From REEB95 sp963810055 (GTDB lineage: Bacteria > Pseudomonadota > Alphaproteobacteria > ATCC43930 > CGMCC-115725), in the NCBI GenBank assembly GCA_963810055.1, contig CAWEME010000001.1, positions 124,001-188,000 of the forward strand: a stretch of 64,000 nucleotides of DNA, read 5' to 3'. Shown in pieces: positions 37,564 through 46,933 of the stretch. The position numbers were made by a program, and so were the translations under genes. Position 1 is the stretch's first letter. The number at the start of each line of letters is the position of its first letter. The notes beneath the pieces were generated by a model that saw nothing but the letters and a program-made list of their open reading frames with translations, made no database searches and had not been told where the DNA came from.

Positions 37564-38723
37564 CGCGCGGCGCGCTCCATCAGCCGCCGCATGAATCCCT
37601 CGCATAACCGTATCTGGTCGAGCGCCACGAACTCGTCGGGCTTGTGCGCCTCCTCGATCGAGCCCGGGCCGCAGATCACGGTGGGGATGCCCGATTCCTG
37701 GTACAGCCCGCCCTCGGTGGTGAAACTGACCTTGCCGGTGGCATTGGCGCCGGAAAGCGCGAGGGCGAGCTGCACCGCCTCCCCGCCGGGATCGGCCGAC
37801 AGCGCCGGGGTGGAATTGTATTCGTCGAATTCAATCTTGGCCTGCTGGCTCACCGCTTGCATCTCGGCCAGCAGGGTCTTGGCGTGGCGCTCGAACTCGG
37901 CGCGGATGGAGGCGGGATCGTCGCCCGGCAGGTTGCGGATCTCGAATTCGAAGCGGCAATCGCGCGGCACGATGTTGAGCGCGGTGCCGCCCTGGATGGT
38001 GCCGGTGTGGATGGTGGTGTAGGGCGGCACGAAGCCGTGGTCGAACGGCCCTTGGTCGCGGCGCCTGCGCGCCATGGTCTTGAGATAGGCCACGATCTCG
38101 GCCGCGGTTTCGACCGCGTTGACCCCGGCATGGGTGAGCGAGGAATGGACCTCATGGCCGTGGACGCGGCAGACATAGCTGCGCTTGCCCTTGTTGGCGA
38201 TCACCGGCTGCATCGAGGTGGGCTCGCCGATGATGCACAGCCGCGGCTTCACTTTCCGCTTGTTGAGCGCCGCGATCAGCGGGCGCACGCCGAGGCAGCC
38301 CACCTCCTCGTCATAGGTCAGGCCAAGATGGATCGGGGTTTTCAATTTGGCCGCCAAGAAATCCGGCACCAGGGCGAGGGCCACGGCGATGAAGCTTTTC
38401 ATGTCGCAGGCGCCGCGGGCGTAAAGCCTGCCGTCCTTTTCCACCGCCTTGAACGGATCGCTGTGCCAGTCCTGGCCGTCCACCGGCACCACGTCGGTGT
38501 GGCCGGATAAGAGGATACCGGATTTGTCCGGGGGGCCGAGGGTCGCGTAGAGATTGGCCTTGCGCTTGGTCTCGTCGAACACCAGCTCGGATTCGACGCC
38601 GAAGCCCTCGAGATACTCTTGCGCGAATTCGATCAAGGCGAGATTGCTCTCGCGGCTGGTGGTGTCGAAGCCCACCAGCTTGCGGATCATTTCGAGAGGA
38701 GAGAGGGCTTTCATGGCTGCCAA
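37560..38723 (-). CDS. argE: Acetylornithine deacetylase (M20 family)
   Basis: A 387-residue M20 metallohydrolase best matching ArgE, which deacetylates N-acetylornithine in arginine synthesis. Zinc motifs: LSGHTDVVPVDGQ (about residues 72-84), YARGACDMKSF (about 101-111) and TYDEEVGCLG (about 135-144, bridging Glu). ATG 38723 or 38714 are possible. The closely related succinyl-diaminopimelate desuccinylase is the alternative. Confidence 0.88.
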   Translation of the reverse strand: MAAMKALSPLEMIRKLVGFDTTSRESNLALIEFAQEYLEGFGVESELVFDETKRKANLYATLGPPDKSGILLSGHTDVVPVDGQDWHSDPFKAVEKDGRLYARGACDMKSFIAVALALVPDFLAAKLKTPIHLGLTYDEEVGCLGVRPLIAALNKRKVKPRLCIIGEPTSMQPVIANKGKRSYVCRVHGHEVHSSLTHAGVNAVETAAEIVAYLKTMARRRRDQGPFDHGFVPPYTTIHTGTIQGGTALNIVPRDCRFEFEIRNLPGDDPASIRAEFERHAKTLLAEMQAVSQQAKIEFDEYNSTPALSADPGGEAVQLALALSGANATGKVSFTTEGGLYQESGIPTVICGPGSIEEAHKPDEFVALDQIRLCEGFMRRLMERAAR

Positions 38724-38791
38724 TATCCCTCACGCTAACCGCCGCCGCAAGGCGTGATACTCAAGGCTAGATTTTGTCCCACGTCACCTCA

Positions 38792-39748
38792 TCAGAACAA
38801 CATCAAGTCTTGGTGCTCTTTGATGCTTGATCTGTTGAGCGCAGTTTTGACAAACATTTCTCTGATCAACGCAGTCTTTGTTGGCCCCCAAGATTCGAAG
38901 TGGATCGGTGAGATCAGAAAGTTCTCAATCCGCTCCAAGATCAACTTTGATAGCTCGTATTTTTGATACTGGCCCTGGGTCGATAACACGCGGTCAAGCG
39001 CAGGCGAGGCCTTTTGCCGATCTTTTTTTGGGTAAGAAAAGATTGCTAGCGTCTTGTTTTGGTCAACCGGAAAAACATTGAGTGCCACTCGTACGATTTC
39101 ACCATCCGTATGATGAATTTCGTCAAGTGAGAACAACGAAGACACGGCGATACGAGGCGGCTGGTTGTCTAGAACAATAACATCATGCTCGATTGCGTCA
39201 TAATTCGCCACGAGAAGTGGACGGTCGTAATACTCAGCCCTGTATTGATAGGTGAGAAACGCAATCAACAAGTGCTCGGTAGCCACAATGCCTGCCGGAC
39301 TCATATCGTCCACGGGATCAATTCCACGCTCAACTCTGGACGAGTACACCGACTGAACTTTTGCTGCCCCCTCCATGACAGCGTGCAATTCGCGCGTAAC
39401 AGATCGGTACGCCAACAAGAAGAGTTGCTCGCGATCATTGATATCGAAGGGCTTGGTATCGAGAGGCTTGAAAAGGCTTGTGTCGTGCTCGCTGCAGAGC
39501 CCCGTAAACGTGGAAACCTCATTCCGTCCGATGGATTCAAACTCAATCTGAGGACCTGCGTCGGAAAACTTTACGGTAAGCGCGATGACGTGACCTTTAG
39601 TCGCAATCAAATCGATCACGCGCGCGTTCTGAATGGAATGGGCGCGAATGGCATTTTGTTCGCACTTCATTTGCGGTTCTAAGCACTTGTTGAACCGCGA
39701 ATTGTATGTCTTGAAGAAGCGAGCAAGGCCCTCAGAGCTTATCGTCAT
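38792..39748 (-). CDS. Putative zinc-binding protein with CxxxxxxC...AHSIQ...CxxH motif, low GC
   Basis: A 318-residue protein of unknown function. The N-terminus holds a probable treble-clef-like zinc site: Cys22, Cys29 and His37 (within CEQNAIRAHSIQ) and a second half FTGLCSEHD (Cys85, His88). The rest has no motif I know. I recall similar AHSIQ proteins scattered in bacteria, but cannot name a family. Codon use is much more AT-rich than the neighbours, implying recent transfer. It is a lone gene between argE and the aldo-keto reductase. Confidence 0.7.
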   Translation of the reverse strand: MTISSEGLARFFKTYNSRFNKCLEPQMKCEQNAIRAHSIQNARVIDLIATKGHVIALTVKFSDAGPQIEFESIGRNEVSTFTGLCSEHDTSLFKPLDTKPFDINDREQLFLLAYRSVTRELHAVMEGAAKVQSVYSSRVERGIDPVDDMSPAGIVATEHLLIAFLTYQYRAEYYDRPLLVANYDAIEHDVIVLDNQPPRIAVSSLFSLDEIHHTDGEIVRVALNVFPVDQNKTLAIFSYPKKDRQKASPALDRVLSTQGQYQKYELSKLILERIENFLISPIHFESWGPTKTALIREMFVKTALNRSSIKEHQDLMLF

Positions 39749-39787
39749 CGCATTTTCATGCGTCCGATCATCGTCTCCGTCAAGCGG

Positions 39788-40699
39788 CTAGAGCCCCTCG
39801 ACGAAGGCGATCATCTTCTGGCGCTGGCCGGGATCGGGCAGGCGGCCGCGCGCGGCGCCGAGATTGTCGGCCATATGCGCCGGGTCGGAGGTGCCGGGAA
39901 TGACCGCGGTGACGCGCGGATCGCCCAGCAGATATTTGAGGAAGAATTGCGCCCAGCTCTTGGCGTCGAAATCGGCGGCCCAAGCGGGCAGCTCCTTGCC
40001 GCGCACCGCGCGGAACAGACGCCCGCGCCCGAAAGGCAGCGCGGTCAGCACCCCGGCCTTGACCTCGGCGGCCAAGGGCAGCAGCCGCTTCTCCGCCTCG
40101 CGGTCGTCGAGCGAATAGTCGATCTGGACGAAATCCGGCTTTTCCCGGCGCAGCACCGCCTCGACCGCGGCGAAATCGCCGTGAAAGGTCGAGGTGATGC
40201 CGGTGTAACGGCAAAGGCCTTGCGCTTTCCAGTCGCGGAACGCCGCCAGCGATTGCTGCGGATCGCGCACGTTGTGGAGCTGGAGCAGGTCGAGCTTGGC
40301 GGTCTTGAGCCGCGCCAGCGAGCGCTTCAATTCCGCCGCGTCGGGGGATTCGAGCTTGGTGGCGATGAAGATGCGGTCGCGCAAGTCCGCCGCCGCGACC
40401 ACGTCGCCGATGACGATCTCGGCGGACCCATAGGTCGAGGCGGTGTCGATGATCCGGCCGCCGGCATCGGCCAGGGTTTTGATGACTGCGCCGGCGGCGC
40501 GCCTTGTGGCGTCGTCGCCATCGTCGAACACCGCAGCCGTGCCCAATCCCACCACCGGCACGCGCTCGCCGCTGCCGGGAATGGCGCGGGTGATGGGCTC
40601 ATCATGGCCTTGCGCCCAGGCGTCGAGCGGCAATAGCGAAGATGCCACCAGCCCGGCCGAGGACAGGGCGAAATCGCGGCGGGTCAGATTTTGGGTCAT
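39788..40699 (-). CDS. Tat-exported aldo/keto reductase
   Basis: A 303-residue aldo/keto reductase with a twin-arginine signal peptide (TRRDFALSSAGLVASS, cleavage about AWA-Q at residue 29). The barrel active-site Asp/Tyr (IIDTASTYG) and Lys (IFIATKLESP) are present; LQLHNVRDP supplies the usual His. It needs NAD(P)H, unusual for a periplasmic enzyme. It is the third gene of a unit with a nucleotide-exchanger-like carrier and a second exported reductase. Confidence 0.85.
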   Translation of the reverse strand: MTQNLTRRDFALSSAGLVASSLLPLDAWAQGHDEPITRAIPGSGERVPVVGLGTAAVFDDGDDATRRAAGAVIKTLADAGGRIIDTASTYGSAEIVIGDVVAAADLRDRIFIATKLESPDAAELKRSLARLKTAKLDLLQLHNVRDPQQSLAAFRDWKAQGLCRYTGITSTFHGDFAAVEAVLRREKPDFVQIDYSLDDREAEKRLLPLAAEVKAGVLTALPFGRGRLFRAVRGKELPAWAADFDAKSWAQFFLKYLLGDPRVTAVIPGTSDPAHMADNLGAARGRLPDPGQRQKMIAFVEGL

Positions 40700-40709
40700 G
40701 TCGCTCTCC

Positions 40710-42005
40710 TCAATCTCCCGCTGCGGGAACGGATATCTCCGCGGCGGCGCGGCGTTCCTGGGTCCGGCCGAGCGCGGCGGATAACACTGTCCAGCCCAGC
40801 GCCACGGGCAGCGCGCACAGCGCGATCGCGCCGAGCTTCAGGCCCAAAACCTGGAGGCTGTCATAGACCCAACCATAAAGCGCGTCCGAGCCGCGGAACA
40901 CCACCACGTCGATCAGGTTCTTGGCCTTGTATTTCTCCTCGCGCCCGACGACGGTATAGAAGATCTGCCGCGCCGGGTTGGAGATGGCGAAGTTCATCCA
41001 GCGCTGCACCACCTGGATCGTCACCACCGCCGCCAGGCCCGGCGCCGCGGCCAGGATCGCGAAGCCCGCGACATAAACCGCCGGCAGCGCCGCCGCCGCC
41101 GCGCCGGTGCCGAAGCGCTGGATCAGCTTGCCGGTGGCGAAGAACTGCGTCGCCAGCGTCAGCAGGCTGACCGCCAAATCGATACCGGCGAAGATGCGCG
41201 TCTGCGCGCCCGCGCCGTGCACCGCGCTGGCCACGATGTTGGCCTGCTCGAAATAGAGGATGGTGCCGCCGAAGGACAACAGGCTCACCCAGCACGCCAC
41301 GCCCAACAGGTAAGGCGAGCGCGCCAGCTCGGGCAGCGCGGCGAAGGCGCCGCCGCCGATCCGCTTTTCCGCCTTGGGCGTCTCGCCGCGGCGGAGTTTC
41401 GCCGCCGCGCGTTCGAGCCGGTAGACGCAGAACACCGACAATTCGAGGAAGATCACGGCGGCGATCAGGAGATTGACCGGCCCGAGCGGCACCGACAGGA
41501 CGAAGGTGATGACCGGGCCCAAGAGCGCGCCCGCCGTGCCGCCGGCGCCGATGAAGCCGAACAGCCGCTTGCCCTGCTCGCCGTTGAAGATGTCGGCCAT
41601 GAACGACCAGAACACGGCGACCGCGAACAAGTTGAACACACTCACCCACACAAAAAACACCCGCGCCACCATCACCGTGCCCCAATCGAGGGTCAGCAGC
41701 AGCCAGAACAGCGCCAGATTGAGGGCGAAGAAGTGATAGACCACGGGGATGAACCGCGCCCGCGGCAGCCGCGCCACCAGCGCGCCGTAAAGCGGCTGGG
41801 CGACCAGCAGCGTCGCGAAGGTGGCGGTGAACATCCACGGCAGGTTCCTGACGCCGCCGGCGATGGCCATCTCGTCGCGCAACGGCCGCAGCACGTAATA
41901 GCCGGCGAGCAGCACGAAGAAATAGGCGAAGGACCACCACAGCGCGCCGCGCTCTTGCGCCGTCCCCGGAACCAGGCGCGCGAAAAGATGCCAAACCGCG
42001 TTCAC
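40710..42005 (-). CDS. NTP/NDP exchange-type membrane carrier
   Basis: A 431-residue polytopic membrane protein (about 11-12 helices) related to the ATP/ADP translocase-like MFS branch: YYVLRPLRDEMAIAGG near helix 1, WSFMADIFNGEQGKRLFGFI, SNPARQIFYTVVGREEKYKA. Its start is GTG 42005, sharing GTGA with the upstream stop. In intracellular bacteria such carriers swap nucleotides; substrate in free-living relatives is unknown. It sits between two exported oxidoreductase genes. Confidence 0.82.
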   Translation of the reverse strand: MNAVWHLFARLVPGTAQERGALWWSFAYFFVLLAGYYVLRPLRDEMAIAGGVRNLPWMFTATFATLLVAQPLYGALVARLPRARFIPVVYHFFALNLALFWLLLTLDWGTVMVARVFFVWVSVFNLFAVAVFWSFMADIFNGEQGKRLFGFIGAGGTAGALLGPVITFVLSVPLGPVNLLIAAVIFLELSVFCVYRLERAAAKLRRGETPKAEKRIGGGAFAALPELARSPYLLGVACWVSLLSFGGTILYFEQANIVASAVHGAGAQTRIFAGIDLAVSLLTLATQFFATGKLIQRFGTGAAAAALPAVYVAGFAILAAAPGLAAVVTIQVVQRWMNFAISNPARQIFYTVVGREEKYKAKNLIDVVVFRGSDALYGWVYDSLQVLGLKLGAIALCALPVALGWTVLSAALGRTQERRAAAEISVPAAGD

Positions 42006-42748
42006 GGCGCGAGGTGGAGCGTCTGCCTGAGCTCGGGCGCGGTGACATCCTGGCCGTAGCCCGGCCCGCCGCGCTGGAATTCGCTCGCCTTGGCCAGCCC
42101 GCCCACCACCACCGGATCGAACCCGGCGTCGCGCACCAGTTGCGCCGCGGCCTTGACCGAAGCCGGATCGTCGCCGGCGATCGGGATCGCCAAACGCGGC
42201 GGCGGCCGGTTGGCCTCGCGCGCCAGAATCATGTAGGAGAGCGTGTTGAAGGCGCGCACCACATGCGTGCCCGGCAGGTATTTCTGCGAAGTGACGCCGA
42301 TGCCGTTCTTCTCGGCCTCGTCGGCGATGGCGCCGTCGCGGCCGGTGCTGGCGTTGCCGGCGTCGAGCACGGTCTTGCCCTTGAGCTGCGCGCCGTAATC
42401 CTGGCCGAGCTGCGGCAACGCGCCATAGGGCACGGCGAAGAACAGCGTGTTGGAGAAGGCGATCGCCTGCGCGACGGTTCCGGCATGGGCCAGGGAGCCG
42501 AGCCCCGCGACCAGATCCTTGAGCTCCTCGGGATGGCGCGAGGAAAACATCACCTCATGCCCGGCCTTGACCCAAAGCGAGCCGACCGTGCCGCCGATCT
42601 TGCCCGAGCCCACGACGCCGATCCGCGACTTGGCCGCGCCGGAACTTTGCGCGAAGGCGGGGAAGGGCAGGGAAGCGGCGGCAAGCCACGCGCCGAAGGA
42701 TCCGAGCAGGGCGCGGCGAAGGGGGTCGAAGGGTCGGCGGTCGAACAT
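42002..42748 (-). CDS. Tat-signal NADPH-dependent F420 reductase-like protein
   Basis: A 248-residue Rossmann protein of the F420-dependent NADP oxidoreductase-like family. The N-terminus is an export signal with twin Arg (PLRRALLGSFGAWLAAA, likely cleavage PAFA-QS), then the dinucleotide site IGVVGSGKIGGTVGS. GAGGAGG is seven bases before ATG 42748. Its stop overlaps the GTG of the carrier, so they are co-translated. The redox substrate is unknown. Confidence 0.82.
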   Translation of the reverse strand: MFDRRPFDPLRRALLGSFGAWLAAASLPFPAFAQSSGAAKSRIGVVGSGKIGGTVGSLWVKAGHEVMFSSRHPEELKDLVAGLGSLAHAGTVAQAIAFSNTLFFAVPYGALPQLGQDYGAQLKGKTVLDAGNASTGRDGAIADEAEKNGIGVTSQKYLPGTHVVRAFNTLSYMILAREANRPPPRLAIPIAGDDPASVKAAAQLVRDAGFDPVVVGGLAKASEFQRGGPGYGQDVTAPELRQTLHLAP

Positions 42749-42769
42749 TATTACCTCCTCGTATTCACT

Positions 42770-42915
42770 ATTGCCCGTCACCCCCGCGCAAGCGGGGGCT
42801 TGACGCCTGCCAAGCGTTCCCCGGACGCTTGGCCCGAACATGCCGGGGGCATGTTCGGCGGCGTCAAGAGCGGCAGACTGGATTCCCGCTTTCGCGGGAA
42901 TGACGGCACCCAATG
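42770..42915. repeat. Cluster of intergenic palindromes
   Basis: In order: CCCCCGCGCAAGCGGGGG, a GCCAAGCGTTCC..GGACGCTTGGC arm pair, AACATGCC-GGGG-GCATGTT and TTCCCGCTTTCGCGGGAA. These belong to common GC-rich dispersed palindromes. They fill the gap between the reductase gene and nadK (42749-42999), where no gene is seen. Confidence 0.6.
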
Positions 42916-42999
42916 ATAATTCAGTTCGGTCGAGTTTGCGCCTTACGGTCCGGTTTGGCTATCACGCCTGCGTGATTTCGCTTTCACGCGGGGGCTTGG

Positions 43000-43770
43000 T
43001 CAGGAGATGAACTGCTCCTTCAGCACGCGCTCGTTGAGCGTGTGCTCGGGGTCGAACATCAAGGTCAACGCGATCTCGCGCGCCTGGCGCAGCTCGACCG
43101 AGGTCACGTCGCGCAGCTCCGTGTAATCCGCCGCGGCGCTCACGGGCCGGCGGTCGATCTCCAGCGTCTCGAACTTGACCCGCGCGCTTTGCGGCAACAG
43201 CGCGCCGCGCCAGTGCCGCGGGCGGAAGCCGCTGATCGGCGTCAGCGCCAGCAGATCGGATTGCAGCGGAATGATCGGCCCATGCGCCGACAGGTTATAG
43301 GCGGTGCTGCCCACCGGCGTCGCCAGCAGCACGCCGTCGGCCATCAGCTCGTCCAGGCGCACCACGCCGTCGACGCTGATGCGGATCTTGGCGGCCTGGC
43401 GGCCCTGGCGCGTGAGCGAGACCTCGTTGATGGCGAGCGCCTTCAACTCCTTGCCCTTGACGTCGCGCGCGATCATTTCAAGCGGGTGGATGACAACCGC
43501 TTCGGCGCGGGCGAGGCGTTCCTTCAAGCCCTCGGCGCGGTAGTCGTTCATCAGGAATCCGACGCTGCCGCGATGCATGCCGTAGAACGGCACCTTGCGT
43601 TCGAGATAGCGGTGGAGGGTTTCGAGCATGAAGCCGTCGCCGCCCAGGGCCACGATGATGTCGGCCTTTTCCGGCGCCGCCTTGCCGTAAAGGGCTTGCA
43701 GCTCGGAGAGCGCGGCTTGCGCCTGGGGCGCCTCGCTGGCGACGAAGGCTATGGAACGGAACTCGGTCAA
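43000..43770 (-). CDS. nadK: NAD kinase
   Basis: A 256-residue kinase that phosphorylates NAD to NADP. The GGDG motif ALGGDGFMLETLH (about residues 41-53) and the NE/D motif region (INEVSLTRQG, about 114-123) are present, as well as DGVLLATPVGSTAYNLSAHGP. It is just downstream of moaA on the same strand. It supplies NADP to the many NADPH enzymes of the cell. Confidence 0.93.
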   Translation of the reverse strand: MTEFRSIAFVASEAPQAQAALSELQALYGKAAPEKADIIVALGGDGFMLETLHRYLERKVPFYGMHRGSVGFLMNDYRAEGLKERLARAEAVVIHPLEMIARDVKGKELKALAINEVSLTRQGRQAAKIRISVDGVVRLDELMADGVLLATPVGSTAYNLSAHGPIIPLQSDLLALTPISGFRPRHWRGALLPQSARVKFETLEIDRRPVSAAADYTELRDVTSVELRQAREIALTLMFDPEHTLNERVLKEQFIS

Positions 43771-43789
43771 GGGGCCTTTGGGGAAGGGT

Positions 43790-44789
43790 TCAGCCGCCGG
43801 TGACGCTCATGTGGCGCGGCACCGAGACGGTGCCCTGGCGGCGGTCGATGACGAAATCATGGCCCTTGGGCTTGCGCGCGATCGCGGCGTGGATGGCCGC
43901 TTCCAAAGGCGCGGTCGCCGTCCGAGGCGCGCAACGGGCTCCGCAGATCGGCGCTGTCCTGCTGCCCCAGGCACATATAGAGCGTGCCGGTGCAGGTGAG
44001 CCGCACGCGGTTGCAGCTCTCGCAGAAATTATGCGTGAGCGGCGTGATGAAGCCCAAGCGCCGCCCGGTTTCGCGCACGGTGACGTAGCGCGCCGGGCCG
44101 CCGGAGATGTAATCGCTGTCGTCCAGAGTCCAATTCTGCTTGAGCTTGGCGCGCAGCAGGGAGAGCGGCAGGTATTGGTCGAGCCGCGCGGTCTCGCCCA
44201 TCTCGCCCATGGGCATGACCTCGATCAAGGTCAGATCGTAGCCCTGCTCGCCGCACCAGGAAATCATGCGGTCGAATTCGTCGTCGTTGACGCCCTTCAA
44301 GGCCACGGCGTTGATCTTGATTTCGATCCCGGCGTCGTGCGCGGCCGCGATCCCGTCCAGCACCTGGCCGAGCTTGCCCCAGCGGGTGATGGCGGTGAAC
44401 TTATCCTTATCGAGCGTGTCGAGCGAGACGTTGAGGCGCTTCACGCCGGCCTCCTTCAACTCGCCGGCGAAGCGCGCAAGCTGGCTGCCATTGGTGGTCA
44501 GGGTCAGTTCGTCGAGAGCGCCGGTCTTGAGGTGGCGGCCGAGCGAACGCACCAGGCTCATGACGTTGCGCCGCACCAGCGGCTCGCCGCCGGTCAGGCG
44601 CAGCTTACGCACGCCCAGGCGCACGAAGGCCGAGGCGGCGCGGTCGAGCTCCTCCAGCGTCAGCACCTCGGCCTTGGGCAGGAAGGCCATGTCCTCGGTC
44701 ATGCAATAGACGCAGCGGAAATCGCAGCGGTCGGTGACCGAGACGCGCAGATAGGTGATGGAGCGGCCGAAGGGATCGATCATGGTCAT
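43790..44789 (-). CDS. moaA: GTP 3',8-cyclase MoaA, frameshifted near C-terminus
   Basis: MoaA is a radical SAM enzyme that starts molybdenum-cofactor synthesis from GTP. The radical SAM cluster motif CDFRCVYC and LTGGEPLVRR are seen, and the second cluster in CESCNRVRLTCTGTLYMCLG. The frame is lost near 43913 after PLRASDGD; one extra base there (CG read as CGG on the top strand) restores IHAAIARKPKGHDF and a normal end VTGG with the conserved C-terminal Gly-Gly. It pairs with fdhD and mobA nearby for molybdoenzyme assembly. Confidence 0.9.
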
Positions 44790-44873
44790 GCTGACGATAT
44801 AGGGAGTCCTAGGATAGCGTCATTGGCGGAAATGTCGCCCCTGAATTGCGCATGGGTATTCAGGGGGTTAGAT

Positions 44874-44927
44874 GCGTAGCACAGCCGAGGGCCGATTTCT
44901 CTCGGCTTCGCACGTCAGGTGCTACGC
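44874..44927. repeat. Compound hairpin repeat, GTAGCAC family
   Basis: Outer arms GCGTAGCAC / GTGCTACGC are perfect inverses; inside, AGCCGAG / CTCGGCT forms a second stem. It ends 5 bp from the cupredoxin stop. The rest of the gap 44790-44931 has no gene. Confidence 0.75.
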
Positions 44928-44931
44928 GGGC

Positions 44932-45330
44932 TCACTCCACCGTAAACACGCCCTTCATGCCGAATTCTACGTGGTCGTCGCAGTCGACGGGATATTTGCC
45001 CGCCTGCAACGGCACGAACAGCAGGTCCTGGCTTTGGCCCGGCTGGACGTCGACCTCCAGCCCGCCATTGACCAGGATTTCCGGATTGCCCACGGAGATC
45101 GCAGCGTAGAATTGCGGCCCGTCGAGTTCGTGCAGCCTTTTGCCCTGGTTCACCAGGTGCAGGCGGTAGGGCACGCCTTGCTTGAAGGTGAGGGCGTCGG
45201 GCGTGAACTTGTATTCCGACATGGCCATGGTGACGGTTTGGGCCTTGGACCAGTCGATATCGGCGGCGCGCGCGGGGGCGGCGAGGGCGAGCACGGCCAA
45301 AAGCAGCGCGGCGAAAAGCCTGGCGGACAT
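44932..45330 (-). CDS. Exported cupredoxin-domain protein
   Basis: A 132-residue periplasmic protein: signal peptide about 1-22, then a cupredoxin fold. Type I copper ligands are recognisable as His in GKRLHELDG and Cys, His and Met in CDDHVEFGMKG. Such proteins carry electrons or copper. ATG 45330 starts the signal peptide MSARLFAALL; earlier starts extend it without reason. It is divergent from fdhD. Confidence 0.82.
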   Translation of the reverse strand: MSARLFAALLLAVLALAAPARAADIDWSKAQTVTMAMSEYKFTPDALTFKQGVPYRLHLVNQGKRLHELDGPQFYAAISVGNPEILVNGGLEVDVQPGQSQDLLFVPLQAGKYPVDCDDHVEFGMKGVFTVE

Positions 45331-45390
45331 CGCATGTATCCTTGCGCCGGGGGTCTTGCGGAGGCGGGAAGCCGGGACCATGATTGCACT

Positions 45391-46271
45391 ATGAAGGAAT
45401 TCGCCGTCCGCCCCAACCCCGATGACCCGCGCCTCACGAGAAAATTACCGGGCCTCGACCAGGACGGGCGCCGCGTCGAGACCACCGTGGTGGTGGAACG
45501 GCCGCTGACGCTGTTTCTGAACGGCCAGGAGATCGTCACCATGATGACGGTGGGCGATCACCCCGACTACCTGGCGGTGGGCTATCTCATCAACCAGAAC
45601 ATGCTCCGGCCCGACGACGCCATCCTGTCGATCGATTACGACGAGGATCTCGAAACCATCGTCGTGCGCACCAAGCGCAAGACCGATTACGAGAAGAAGC
45701 TCCGGAAGAAGACGCTGACCTCGGGCTGCGCCCAGGGCACCGCCTTCGGCGATCTGATGGAAACCTTCGACAAGGTGAAGCTCGATCCCAAGGCGGTGTT
45801 GAAGACCTCGTGGCTTTACGCGCTGAGCAAGAAGATCAACACCAGCCCGAGCCTGTACCTCGCCGCGGGCGCGATCCATGGCTGCGTGCTGTGCGAAGGC
45901 GACAAGCCACTCGTCTACATGGAAGACGTCGGCCGCCACAACGCCATCGACAAGATCGCGGGCTACATGCGGATGAACAAGGTTTCGCCCAAGGGCAAGA
46001 TTTTCTACACCACCGGGCGGCTGACCTCGGAGATGGTGATCAAGACGGTGCAGATGCGGATTCCCATCGTGATCTCGCGCTCGGGCTTCACCGCCTGGGG
46101 GGTGGAGCTGGCGCGGCGCGCCAATCTGACATTGATCGGCCGCGCCAAGGGCAAGCGCTTCGTGGCGCTTTCCGGCGAAAGCCGCATCGTGTTCGACGCC
46201 GATCGCGCGGCGATGTCGGGGACGAGCCGCGCGCGGTGCAGCGCAAGGCCTCGCTCGAGGACGCGGTTTGA
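45391..46271 (+). CDS. fdhD: Formate dehydrogenase accessory sulfurtransferase FdhD, frameshifted at end
   Basis: FdhD passes sulfur from IscS to the molybdenum cofactor of formate dehydrogenases. The conserved core is intact: VGDHPDYLAVGYLINQNML, TSGCAQGTA (sulfur-carrying Cys), GAIHGCVLCEG, MEDVGRHNAIDKIAGYM. Near 46209 one base is missing from a G run; restoring it gives DEPRAVQRKASLEDAV and a TGA that overlaps the mobA TTG start (TTGA). The rejoined length is about 293 residues. Confidence 0.9.
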
Positions 46272-46879
46272 GCGTTGCCGGCGTGGTGCTGGCCGGCGGG
46301 CTCTCGCGCCGCATGGGCGGCGGCGACAAATCGCTCAAACTGCTCGCGGGCAAGACCATCTTGGAGCGCGTGATCGCGCGCGCCAGGCCGCAAGTGACGG
46401 CTCTGGTGCTCAACGCCAATGGCGATGCATCGCGTTTCGCGCGTTACGGCCTGCCGGTCGTGGCCGACAGCGTCGCCGGTTTCGCCGGACCCTTGGCCGG
46501 GGTGCTGGCGGGGCTCGACTGGGCGGCGGCGCAAGCGCCGGGCGCGAGCCATGTGGCGAGCTTCGCCACCGACGCGCCGTTTTTTCCGCCCGATCTGGTC
46601 AAGCGATTGGAAGAGGCGGTGAGGGACGGGAAACACGATCTCGCCTGCGCCGCTTCGGGCGGGCGCGAGCATCCGGTGTTCGGGCTGTGGCCGGTGGCGT
46701 TGCGCGAGGATTTGCGCCAAGCCTTGGCTTCGGGCCTGCGCAAAGTGGATTTATGGACCTCGCGCTTCCGCCTGGCGCGGGTCGAATTCCCGGTCCAGCC
46801 CTACGATCCGTTCTTCAACGTCAATGCGCCCGAGGATCTGGCCGAGGCGGAGCGGATCGCGGCCGCGGTTTTAAGCTAA
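46268..46879 (+). CDS. mobA: Molybdenum cofactor guanylyltransferase
   Basis: MobA attaches GMP to molybdopterin to form the guanine dinucleotide cofactor. At 203 residues it shows the nucleotide-binding GVVLAGGLSRRMGGGDKSL (about residues 5-23), SFATDAPFFPPDLV and a C-terminal FNVNAPEDLAEAE. TTG 46268 overlaps the fdhD stop. With fdhD and moaA it points to molybdoenzyme maturation, probably formate dehydrogenase. Confidence 0.92.
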   Translation: MSVAGVVLAGGLSRRMGGGDKSLKLLAGKTILERVIARARPQVTALVLNANGDASRFARYGLPVVADSVAGFAGPLAGVLAGLDWAAAQAPGASHVASFATDAPFFPPDLVKRLEEAVRDGKHDLACAASGGREHPVFGLWPVALREDLRQALASGLRKVDLWTSRFRLARVEFPVQPYDPFFNVNAPEDLAEAERIAAAVLS

Positions 46880-46933
46880 AGGCGACGCTTCAAGCATTGT
46901 TGCGACTCGCGTACCCATTATAGGGTCGCGGTC

